A stretch of 64,000 nucleotides of DNA from Prosthecobacter algae (GTDB lineage: Bacteria > Verrucomicrobiota > Verrucomicrobiia > Verrucomicrobiales > Verrucomicrobiaceae), in NCBI RefSeq assembly GCF_039542385.1, contig NZ_BAABIA010000009.1, forward strand, positions 248,001 to 312,000, given 5' to 3'. The translations under genes were made by a program, and so were the position numbers. This document shows positions 9,341 through 17,081 of the stretch, piece after piece. The notes below the pieces were generated by a model, which searched no databases, was not told the origin of the DNA, and saw only the letters and a program-made list of their open reading frames with translations. How positions within the stretch are numbered: position 1 is the first letter of the stretch; each line of letters begins with the position of its first letter.

Positions 9341-10420
9341 ATGGTCCAAATCTCCATTCGCGATCTCACCAAACACTTCGGCGCACAGACCGTTCTGGAC
9401 CGGGTGAATGTGGAGATCGGCCAGGGGGAGCTGTTTTTCCTCCTCGGTCCCAGCGGCTGCGGCAAAACCACGCTGCTCAGGCACATCGCCGGCTTTTATC
9501 AGCCGAACAGCGGCCAGATCTTCTTCGGGGAAGAGGATGTCACCCGGCTGCCTGCGCACAAACGCGGCACCGGCATGATGTTTCAGAGCTATGCGCTGTG
9601 GCCGCATCTCAACGTGGCCCAGAACGTGGCCTTTGGCCTGGAGGAGCGCAAACGCCCGCGCCCGGAAATCGAGCAACGGGTGGCCGAGGCCCTGGACTTA
9701 GTCAAACTCGGAGGCCTGGGCACACGCCGCATCGCCCAGCTCTCCGGCGGGCAACAGCAGCGCGTGGCCCTGGCCCGTGCGCTCGTCATCCGCCCGCGTT
9801 GCCTGCTGCTGGATGAGCCCCTTTCCAATCTGGATGCCAAGCTGCGCCATGAGATGCGTTCGGAGATCCGCCGCATCTGCAAAGAATTTGGCCTCACAGG
9901 CATCTACGTCACCCATGACCGCGACGAGGCCCTCAGCATGGCGGATAGGGTGGCCATCATGGATGGGGGTCGTCTGGCACAGGTGGGCAGCCCGGAGGAG
10001 GTTTACCGGAACCCTGCCTCACGGATAGTCGCTGAGTTCATTGGAGAAACCAACTTCATTCCAGGCCTGGTGCAGGCCACGGCAGGCGAAGGTCTTTATG
10101 AGGTTAAGACCGCCTTTAGCACCCTGCGGGCCCGCCCCAGTGAGCTCGGCTGGCAGCCACGCCATGGTGAAAAGGTCGTTCTATCCATCCGGCCTGAGGC
10201 ACTGACCTTCGGCCACCTGCTAGATTCTCCCAATCAATTCCCCGGCCACATTGCTGACACGACCTACCTCGGCTCCTCCGTCCAGTATGCCCTGCAGATT
10301 CCGAATGGCCCGGAGATCAAAGTCTGCGAGACCAACCCCAGAGAGATTCGCCCGCCCTCCAGCACCCTGGTGCGTGCCATGGCGCTTCCCCATGACGTGG
10401 TCATGCTGAAAGATGAATGA
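9341..10420 (+). CDS. PotA-like ABC transporter ATP-binding protein
   Basis: A 359-residue cytoplasmic ATPase. Walker A (GPSGCGKTT, about 36-44), Q-loop (FQSYALWPH), signature LSGGQQQR near 133-140, Walker B with LLLDEPLSNLD, and the H-loop (VTHDRDEAL) are all intact. Residues of about 235-359 form a TOBE-like C-terminal regulatory domain (FIGETNFIPG, LSIRPEAL). This layout matches importers for polyamines, Fe3+, thiamine or sugars. No permease or binding protein is encoded beside it. The position after speA fits polyamine transport, but this is only context. The start at 9341 is chosen because the domain begins immediately after it. Confidence 0.85.
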   Translation: MVQISIRDLTKHFGAQTVLDRVNVEIGQGELFFLLGPSGCGKTTLLRHIAGFYQPNSGQIFFGEEDVTRLPAHKRGTGMMFQSYALWPHLNVAQNVAFGLEERKRPRPEIEQRVAEALDLVKLGGLGTRRIAQLSGGQQQRVALARALVIRPRCLLLDEPLSNLDAKLRHEMRSEIRRICKEFGLTGIYVTHDRDEALSMADRVAIMDGGRLAQVGSPEEVYRNPASRIVAEFIGETNFIPGLVQATAGEGLYEVKTAFSTLRARPSELGWQPRHGEKVVLSIRPEALTFGHLLDSPNQFPGHIADTTYLGSSVQYALQIPNGPEIKVCETNPREIRPPSSTLVRAMALPHDVVMLKDE

Positions 10421-10534
10421 CCCGTCGCCTGCTTCACGGAGCATAATTTGCCCGTTTGGCTTCGTTATAGTCGTCCGCCTTGCAGTCCGGGTTGGATGTT
10501 CCATTCCTTCGCGGCAGTCAGTTTGTTCCCGATC

Positions 10535-13132
10535 ATGAACGACCGTTATCAAATCATTTCCACGCTCGCCTCAGGCGGCACCGGCAGCATCTTGCAGGCC
10601 TGGGACAAATCCCAAAATCGGGACGTGGCCATCAAACGACTGCACACGAATACGGCAAACAAGGACTCCCTCCTCCGCGAGGCCCGCGCCCTGTATGCCC
10701 TACGTCATCCCGGCATTGTGACCGTCCTCGAATATGGCAGTGATGACGAAGGTGCCTATCTGGTGATAGAGTTGATCAAAGGCGAGACGCTCGATCATCG
10801 GTTGATCCATGGCCCCCTGCACATCCCCAGCTTTAAAGCCCTGGTGACACAAACCCTAGAGGCCATCAGCGCTGCACATGACGCGGGCCTGATTCACCGT
10901 GACCTCAAGCCAGAGAACATCATGCTCCCCTGGAACCGGGACGGTCATTTTGAGATCAGGCTCATCGACTTTGGTCTCTCCCAGATGCTGCCTCCAGAAG
11001 GTGCCTCACAGGACTCCATGCAGGGGTCCGTCCACTACATGGCTCCCGAGCAATTTGGCAGTGGGCGTGTGGACGTGCGTACCGATCTCTATGCTTTGGG
11101 CTGCATTTATTACCAGGCCCTCTCAGGTCAGCTCCCCTTCCCTGGCGAAGAAAAAATCCAGGTCATCACCGCCCACCTCTATCCGCCCAAAGCACCTCTG
11201 GCAGAATTGCGCCCTGACCTCAGCGACGAACTCTGCGCCTGGGTTGAGCAACTCATTTGCGTACAGCCAGCGGGCCGCCCGGCCAGCGCAGCCCAAGCGC
11301 TCGCTAGCTTTCGCAAGATTGCCGGTAACCTCCAAATCCACACGGCCAGCGCCATTGAGCCGGAAGTCTCCGCCGTCATGATCCTTGAGGAAGAAGAGAT
11401 GCCTGCTGCGCTGAGCGTAGCAGAAGAAGAGGAGGAAGAAGCCGCACTACTGGCCGCCCCGGAAGAAAGTCCGGAGATCATGGCACCCGATGCCGAGGAA
11501 GAAGCCCCCGTCTCCCAGGCTGGCCCAGAAGTGACTCAGCAGATCTCCGCTGTGGATTTCGCCGAGGAAGAGCCGCCCGCCCTGCGGCTCCCTCCTCAGC
11601 CCGCACCGGCGCACATGGCCATCGACGCCCCCACCACCAAACGCCCGCCCATCCCCGGTCACGGCAAATCTCGGCCCCGCAGGAAACTGGGCCTACACGT
11701 CATCATCGCCGCCTTTGTCGGCATCATCGCCCTTCAGTTTGCCATCATCAGCTATTTCAAATTTGCGGGTCGTGAAGAACGCGAGCAACGATTTGCCCAA
11801 CTCGCAGCCAGCGAACATCCTCAGGGCTCTGATCTGGATACCAAGCTGCTTCTCGACAACGTGGAGGCCAACGCCACCCGTGATCAGGCCGCGCAGACGC
11901 TGACCCGCCTGACAGGCGGCAGCTACATTGACGAGCTCATTCTTGATCGGCTGGGAAATATGGGCGGTCACTCCGCCACCGCGCGCATGGTGGAGGTCGT
12001 TGGCCGTCGCCGAAGCGCCGGGGCTTTTCCCATTGTCCTGCCCCTGGCAGAAGACAGCCGCCGCGAGGTACGTCAGGCCGCCTGGGGCGCCCTCGGCCGG
12101 ATCACCTCCGCCACAGAGCTGCCGAAACTCCTGGAACTGGCGCTGCGCAGCCAGGGTAGCGATGAAGAAATGATCGAAAAAAATCTGGTCGCCGCAGTAG
12201 AAGGAGCGGATGACCGCGCCCTGGCCACCACCCAGCTCCTCAAGGCCTATCGGGGCAGCTCCAAAGGAAAGTCACGGGTCATGCTGTTCAATGTGCTGAC
12301 CCGCGTCGGAGGCGAGGGCGTGGTGGAACTGGTCAATGAGGCCATTGCGGATCCTGCCCAGGACGTCCGTCTCGCAGCCATCACCGTGCTGTCAAAATAT
12401 CCCACCCATGAGCCCCTGCAGGCCATCACTTCCCGCTTTCCTCAGGAAACCGACCTCACCTGCCGGGTCTTCCTGCTGCTAGCTGCTCGGGAACTGGTGA
12501 GCAAACCGGGCCCCAGCTCCCAGCAAAGCCTCTTCCTGCATGCCCAAAGCCTGTATTCCAATGCCAATGGCAGTGACGAAAAAAGCTATGTGCTCAATGT
12601 TTTTAGCCGCCTCATCGCACCAGGCACAGCCAGTTTTTTCGAAACCTTCCAGGATGAGACCGACCGTGAGCTGACCCGTGAAGCCCGCGAGCTGGGCCAG
12701 ACATTCCGCGCCCGCCTCAGCCGCGTGGTGCCCGTCGCCCCCGGCGATGCCGCGACATCTCTGCCTGCAGAAAAGGCCGACTACCGGCCTGATGGCACCC
12801 TGGCTCTCGACCAGAATGCTCTGATCAATTGGAACCAAAGCGATGACTGGGCGTCCTGGCTCGTGGAACTACCCACCAATGGGACCTACGAAATCGCCAT
12901 CTATCAGGCGCACGACAGCGATCAGCTGGGCAGCTATGAAGTCCTCCTGGCCGGGCAGACGCTGCTCACCACCGCGGTGAACACCGGCAGCAAAACCGAC
13001 TACAAGGGCTTTGTGGTCGGAACCGTCAAAGTGGACCAGCCAGGCATCTACCGCCTGCAAGTGCGCCCCAAGACCATGCCTGCCGAAGGAGAGCTCTTTC
13101 GCCTTCAGCGCCTGGCTATCAAAGCCCTCTGA
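10535..13132 (+). CDS. Transmembrane Ser/Thr protein kinase with HEAT repeats and C-terminal ligand-type domain
   Basis: An 865-residue Hanks-type kinase. The glycine loop (LASGGTGSI), the ATP lysine in VAIKRLH (K34), HRDLKPEN (about 121-128), DFG (145-147) and an 'APEQF' P+1 segment are complete, so it should be active. Residues of about 285-380 are an acidic Glu/Ala/Pro linker, followed by one membrane helix (about 385-408). The extracytoplasmic part has HEAT-like repeats (about 415-720) and ends in a roughly 110-residue beta domain (WASWLVELPTNGTYEIAI, YRLQVRP) resembling carbohydrate-binding or Planctomycete sugar-sensing modules. It may sense an external ligand and signal inward. The start at 10535 places the kinase domain at residue 5. 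Confidence 0.88.
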   Translation: MNDRYQIISTLASGGTGSILQAWDKSQNRDVAIKRLHTNTANKDSLLREARALYALRHPGIVTVLEYGSDDEGAYLVIELIKGETLDHRLIHGPLHIPSFKALVTQTLEAISAAHDAGLIHRDLKPENIMLPWNRDGHFEIRLIDFGLSQMLPPEGASQDSMQGSVHYMAPEQFGSGRVDVRTDLYALGCIYYQALSGQLPFPGEEKIQVITAHLYPPKAPLAELRPDLSDELCAWVEQLICVQPAGRPASAAQALASFRKIAGNLQIHTASAIEPEVSAVMILEEEEMPAALSVAEEEEEEAALLAAPEESPEIMAPDAEEEAPVSQAGPEVTQQISAVDFAEEEPPALRLPPQPAPAHMAIDAPTTKRPPIPGHGKSRPRRKLGLHVIIAAFVGIIALQFAIISYFKFAGREEREQRFAQLAASEHPQGSDLDTKLLLDNVEANATRDQAAQTLTRLTGGSYIDELILDRLGNMGGHSATARMVEVVGRRRSAGAFPIVLPLAEDSRREVRQAAWGALGRITSATELPKLLELALRSQGSDEEMIEKNLVAAVEGADDRALATTQLLKAYRGSSKGKSRVMLFNVLTRVGGEGVVELVNEAIADPAQDVRLAAITVLSKYPTHEPLQAITSRFPQETDLTCRVFLLLAARELVSKPGPSSQQSLFLHAQSLYSNANGSDEKSYVLNVFSRLIAPGTASFFETFQDETDRELTREARELGQTFRARLSRVVPVAPGDAATSLPAEKADYRPDGTLALDQNALINWNQSDDWASWLVELPTNGTYEIAIYQAHDSDQLGSYEVLLAGQTLLTTAVNTGSKTDYKGFVVGTVKVDQPGIYRLQVRPKTMPAEGELFRLQRLAIKAL

Positions 13133-13149
13133 CGCTCAAAGAGAAAAGG

Positions 13150-13698
13150 CTAGGAGCGCTCTTTGGCCAGCTTGTTATACTTGTCCACCAGCTCATTGAA
13201 CTCCTGGGTCCTGGCATTCAGCTTGCCGATGAGCTCATCCCGTTCACTGACGAGTTGCCTCAGGCTGGCATTGGCTTTTTCGATGGCCTCATTCTGCGCG
13301 CTCACTTCCGTGTTGCGGTCCTTGATGGCATCGCTGCCCTTGCCAGCGAGCTGCTTGTAGGCCGCGAGTTCGCTTTTCACCAGCGTCGCTTCGTTCATCC
13401 AGAGGGCGATGCTGTAGCCCCGTGCCGATTGGTCTTCGGTCATCAGCATGATTTTTTCGGTAGCGTCCAGCAGGGCAGCCTCAGTCTCTCCACGGAGATG
13501 GCTGATGCGGGCGATTTCCTTTTCAAAACGAAAGGCCTTATCTTCAAACTCAATGCGCAGTTTGTTCTCAGCCACGAGCATGGCGGTCAGTTCCTCGATA
13601 CGCCGGTTCAGCTTGAACTCGCGCCGCCACTGGTCCACACAGATGCCGCAGAGACCAAAGACGATGAACGCCAGGATGTAATAAAGAAAGGCCTTCAT
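13150..13698 (-). CDS. Single-pass coiled-coil protein coupled to ExbD
   Basis: A 182-residue protein with an N-terminal membrane helix (about 3-23, FLYYILAFIVFGLCGICV) and a nearly continuous heptad-type coiled coil to the C-terminus (RRIEELTAMLVAEN, RFEKEIARIS, QLVSERDELIGKLNART). Its ATG overlaps the exbD stop as ATGA, so the two are translationally coupled. I do not recognise the family. Its position as the last gene of a tonB-exbB-exbD operon suggests an accessory subunit anchored in the inner membrane with the coil in the periplasm or cytoplasm; topology is not determined by the sequence alone. Confidence 0.7.
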   Translation of the reverse strand: MKAFLYYILAFIVFGLCGICVDQWRREFKLNRRIEELTAMLVAENKLRIEFEDKAFRFEKEIARISHLRGETEAALLDATEKIMLMTEDQSARGYSIALWMNEATLVKSELAAYKQLAGKGSDAIKDRNTEVSAQNEAIEKANASLRQLVSERDELIGKLNARTQEFNELVDKYNKLAKERS

Positions 13699-14135
13699 TT
13701 CGCAGGAGAAGAAGCGGCCGGGGCCGCTTCCATAGGTTTGACATTGAAGGCCACTTGGCTGAATCCGGCACGGCGCACAGCATCCAGGGCCTTGACCATA
13801 TCAGCATGGCGGGTATCTGCGTCACCACTGATGTAGACAGGCGTCGCTGGGTCCTTGGCGAAACGCTCTTTCAACCGAGTTTCCAGGTCGGGTAGGGATA
13901 TTTGGGTGGTGTCCAGGAACACGTCTCCTTTCGGGTTCACGCCTAGATTGATCGTGTCAGGCTTGAGGTCAGACTGAGTGGCGGCGGCCATGGGCAGTTT
14001 CACCTTGATGGACTTCTGCTTGGTCATCGTCAGGCTCACCATCATGAAAGAGGCCAGCAGGAAGAACATCACGTCGATCAACGGGATGATCTCCAAGCGC
14101 GTCTTTTTATGAGCAATGGGAGAGTGGATTTTCAC
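13695..14135 (-). CDS. exbD: ExbD/TolR family biopolymer transport protein
   Basis: A 146-residue protein starting with GTG at 14133-14135. The typical short basic N-terminus (IAHKKTRLEIIPLIDVMFFLL) leads into a single membrane helix whose Asp (LIDVMF) is the proton-relay residue of ExbD/TolR/MotB-type stators. The periplasmic part includes 'DTINLGVNPKGDVFLD' and 'PVYISGDADTRH', as in the family. A TTG further upstream (14186) would extend it by 17 residues unlike ExbD, so GTG is preferred. It partners with the ExbB gene just upstream. Confidence 0.88.
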   Translation of the reverse strand: MKIHSPIAHKKTRLEIIPLIDVMFFLLASFMMVSLTMTKQKSIKVKLPMAAATQSDLKPDTINLGVNPKGDVFLDTTQISLPDLETRLKERFAKDPATPVYISGDADTRHADMVKALDAVRRAGFSQVAFNVKPMEAAPAASSPAK

Positions 14136-14211
14136 GAATGGGCGAAAGGGAGTTGGAGGGCAGATGGAGCCGCTCCGAGCGGACAATCCGGTCTGTCATC
14201 CTGAGATGGCA

Positions 14212-14859
14212 TCAGGGCTTTTTCATCACCTGATCAAAACCATGCTGGGCTGCCAGGATGAGCACATTGTTGGCGGCCGCCTCAAGCTCGAACTGCAGCT
14301 TGGCCAGACGGCTGTGGAAGTAGTTCATCGGCACCAGCGTGGCGATGGCGATGCCCAGACCTGCTGCGGTGGCGATGAGCGCTTCCCCAATGCCGCCGGT
14401 GACTTTTTCCACGGCCAGTTCCGAATCTCCGATGGAGGAAAACGAGCCCATGATGCCCGTCACCGTGCCCAGAAGACCTAGCAGCGGCCCAAGGGTCACC
14501 ACCGTATCCATCGCCCCAAGAAAGCGGCCTGCTGCCTGCAGCTCGTGACCTGCCGCCACTTCCAGGGCCCCCTGCATGGAACTGTGCTGATGTTTCAGTC
14601 CGTGGTGCACCATACGCACCACAGGATCACTGGTTTTCGCGGACAGAGCGATGGCCTTGTCAAGATCACCAGCTTCCAGAGTGGCATACACCTGTTCAAG
14701 CTGGCGGCTGTTGCGCTGCGCACTGAAACGGATCCACCAAAAGATGCGCTCCACCAACACGCCGACAGCAAAGATGCCCACGACCAGGATAGGATACATG
14801 ATGGGGCCGCCATCATGAATGAATTCGATAACTGCGTTGGCGAGGGGGAGTTGATGCAT
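14212..14859 (-). CDS. exbB: ExbB/TolQ/MotA family proton channel protein
   Basis: A 215-residue inner-membrane protein. The first helix (GGPIMYPILVVGIFAVGVLVERI) and the paired helices near residues 115-145 and 155-185 (LGPLLGLLGTVTGIMGSFSSIG and GIGEALIATAAGLGIAIATLVPMNYF) are the signature of the family that channels protons to drive TonB or Tol. The start at the ATG ending at 14859 is preferred over an upstream TTG. It is 76 bp from the exbD start and lies in the same operon as the TonB-like gene. Confidence 0.92.
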   Translation of the reverse strand: MHQLPLANAVIEFIHDGGPIMYPILVVGIFAVGVLVERIFWWIRFSAQRNSRQLEQVYATLEAGDLDKAIALSAKTSDPVVRMVHHGLKHQHSSMQGALEVAAGHELQAAGRFLGAMDTVVTLGPLLGLLGTVTGIMGSFSSIGDSELAVEKVTGGIGEALIATAAGLGIAIATLVPMNYFHSRLAKLQFELEAAANNVLILAAQHGFDQVMKKP

Positions 14860-14937
14860 TGATTTGAAGGGAAAAAGAAACGTCCCGAGCAATGTCAGGA
14901 GACGACCAAAAAGTGTAGCGCGTCCGTCAGCTCACCT

Positions 14938-15801
14938 TTACCGGAGCTGGAAGCGGACTGGCAGACTGAGAGTGCCCATCCGGCCCGGAAGAAACCAGTT
15001 TCGGCAGATGTAGGAAGCGATCTGGCTCTGCTCGGAAGCGGTGAAGCCGCCATTGATGCAATTGCTGGAAACCACGGCGGCGTATTCCACCTTTCCAGCG
15101 GGGCTGACTTTCAGGCTGAAGGTGAGCGTGCCGCTGACCTTGCGGGAACGTGCCCCTGAAGGATAGGGCGGAGTGGGCACTTTGCCTTTGCCTGCGCCGG
15201 ATCCCGTGCGGCCGCTGCCACCACCGCCGCCGCCGCTGCCTTCGGTCCCGCCGGTAGTAGTCACCGTGCTGGCGGCGCGGCTGCTACGGGGTTTTGCCGC
15301 CATAGGTTTGGGTTTGGGCTTGGGTGCCGCAGGATCCACAGGCTTCAAGGCCACCTCGATCTTCGGCGCCGCAGGGATGGTAAACACATCTTCAGGCACC
15401 AAGGCTTCCGTCAATTCCGGAACCTCCTGCATTTCGAGAGGCACCTCGACAGGCACAGGCACTTCCAGCGTCTCTTCCACCGGAGTTTCGGTCGGGTTTT
15501 CTTGCAGCGTTTCCGTATCCGCCAGAAGCTCGGCCATGGAGACGTCCGTGGACTCACTCTCCACAGCGCCCAGACCAGCACGACCAGAGAAAGTGATGGG
15601 TTCAAATTCCTGGAACCGCAGCAGGCCCGAGACGCCAATCACCAAAAACAGACCCGAGATCGCCACCAGCCAGGAAAGGCCGCTCAGGCTTTCCTCCTGC
15701 CGTCGTATTTGCCAGCCCCCTGCCGGCCGGGCCTGCACCTTCGGTCCAGCCTGGGTGGGCAGACTCATCGAGGCAGATCCGAGGTAGGCCAGATTCGACA
15801 T
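14938..15801 (-). CDS. TonB-like energy transducer
   Basis: A 287-residue protein. One membrane helix lies at about residues 42-60 (LSWLVAISGLFLVIGVSGLL) after a 40-residue cytoplasmic tail. The middle is a long Pro/Glu/Val-rich then Pro/Lys-rich stretch (VPVPVEVPLEM, APKPKPKPMAAKP) followed by a Gly/Ser-rich hinge, as in TonB. The C-terminal 80 residues (PPYPSGARSRKVSGTLTFSLKVSPAGKV) resemble the TonB C-terminal domain that contacts outer-membrane receptors. It is the first gene of the operon with exbB and exbD. Whether it serves the siderophore receptor at 22.6 kb is inference. Confidence 0.85.
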   Translation of the reverse strand: MSNLAYLGSASMSLPTQAGPKVQARPAGGWQIRRQEESLSGLSWLVAISGLFLVIGVSGLLRFQEFEPITFSGRAGLGAVESESTDVSMAELLADTETLQENPTETPVEETLEVPVPVEVPLEMQEVPELTEALVPEDVFTIPAAPKIEVALKPVDPAAPKPKPKPMAAKPRSSRAASTVTTTGGTEGSGGGGGGSGRTGSGAGKGKVPTPPYPSGARSRKVSGTLTFSLKVSPAGKVEYAAVVSSNCINGGFTASEQSQIASYICRNWFLPGRMGTLSLPVRFQLR

Positions 15802-15903
15802 GGTGACGGGTGAAATTGAGATACGTTAGCGACAATGGCGATTGATCAAAGGTCGTCAAGCAGCTATTGCGACCCGTTCTCACAATATTTCTTTTTTCTG
15901 AGC

Positions 15904-16959
15904 ATGCCCGACACCCGATCATCTCCACACGATTCCGCCCACGCCGAGGCCAGCCAATGGACCTTGCACGGCATCGCCCTGCTGGAGCGAGGAGATCGAG
16001 ATTCCCTCATGGAAGCGCAGGCCTGTTTTGAGCAGGCCATCGCGCTTCGGCAGGAAATGCCTCTGGAACAAAATCCCCTTTACCGGTGGGGACTGACCGC
16101 AGGCTGGATGAATCGAGCCGATGCCCTGACAAAGCTCGGCGGCTCAGCACGTATCAAAGAGGCCCTGCGCAGCTACGACATCGCCATCGCTCACCTGCAT
16201 CAACTTCCGCTGGAGACCGAACCCCTCTTCCGCTGGCGGCTGAGCCTGGCCTGGATGAATCGGGGCATCACCCTGCAGACCATTGACGATGGGCCTTCGC
16301 AGCAACTGGCATTGCGCCATTTTGATACCGCCCTCCAGGTCATGCAAGGTCATGAGGACAATCCCCGGCCTGACTACCAGCAAGTGCAGGCCGCCGCCTG
16401 GATGAACCGCGCCAATGCTTTGCTGAGGCAACCTTCGCCCGAGTGGCTCCTCGCAGCCGCCTCGGCCCGCCGTGCCCTGCGCCACTGCTCCATTGCTGAA
16501 AAAACCAATGCCACAGCGACTGAGATCGGCATCAAGGCCCGCCATGCCCTGTGCCGTGCCCTCGCCCATTTACTGGAAGCCCCCTGCGTGGATCCAGCCC
16601 TGGCGGATGAATGGATTTTGGAAGCCAGCGATGCCGTGGAAGACGTCATTCGCCTAACCAATCATGATTCACGGTTCATGGTGCTGCGGGAAGAGCTCTT
16701 CCACTTCGGCTGCCGCATTTACCGCGCCTTTCAACCACACTTCCTCGCGGAGTTTCTCGATGAAGGCCTGGGCTCGGGCCAGGCTTCTGAAGCCATGGCC
16801 CATGCAGCCCGCGAATCCGTGGCCCACGCCGCTCTGCAGATTCAGAAGGAGAGCCTTTCAGGTTACACACCAGCCCGTCTGGATCGCCTCATCCTGACTC
16901 TGCAATCACTCAGCGAAGCAAGCCTCAAACTCCGGCAGGATGAGGCTGGGAAAGCCTAA
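15904..16959 (+). CDS. TPR-like repeat protein of unknown function
   Basis: A 351-residue soluble, helical protein. At least three repeats of about 65-70 residues share the pattern 'LYRWGLTAGWMNRADAL', 'LFRWRLSLAWMNRGITL' and 'QVQAAAWMNRANALL', each with a preceding A-x-x-x-F/Y-D/E helix, resembling degenerate tetratricopeptide repeats. No signal peptide or catalytic motif is seen. The ATG at 15904 is preferred over a start at 15835 because the upstream sequence is hydrophobic and unlike the rest. It is divergent from the TonB operon. No specific partner can be named. Confidence 0.65.
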   Translation: MPDTRSSPHDSAHAEASQWTLHGIALLERGDRDSLMEAQACFEQAIALRQEMPLEQNPLYRWGLTAGWMNRADALTKLGGSARIKEALRSYDIAIAHLHQLPLETEPLFRWRLSLAWMNRGITLQTIDDGPSQQLALRHFDTALQVMQGHEDNPRPDYQQVQAAAWMNRANALLRQPSPEWLLAAASARRALRHCSIAEKTNATATEIGIKARHALCRALAHLLEAPCVDPALADEWILEASDAVEDVIRLTNHDSRFMVLREELFHFGCRIYRAFQPHFLAEFLDEGLGSGQASEAMAHAARESVAHAALQIQKESLSGYTPARLDRLILTLQSLSEASLKLRQDEAGKA

Positions 16960-17081
16960 AAGGCCGACTAAAGGACATCCAGGGTTGACCCCTCCTCCAT
17001 CAGTGTGCAGGTAAGAAAGTTCGTCCGGTTGCCTGGTGTGCCGGCGACGAGTGAACCCTTTTCCCCATTGAGCTAAACTCC

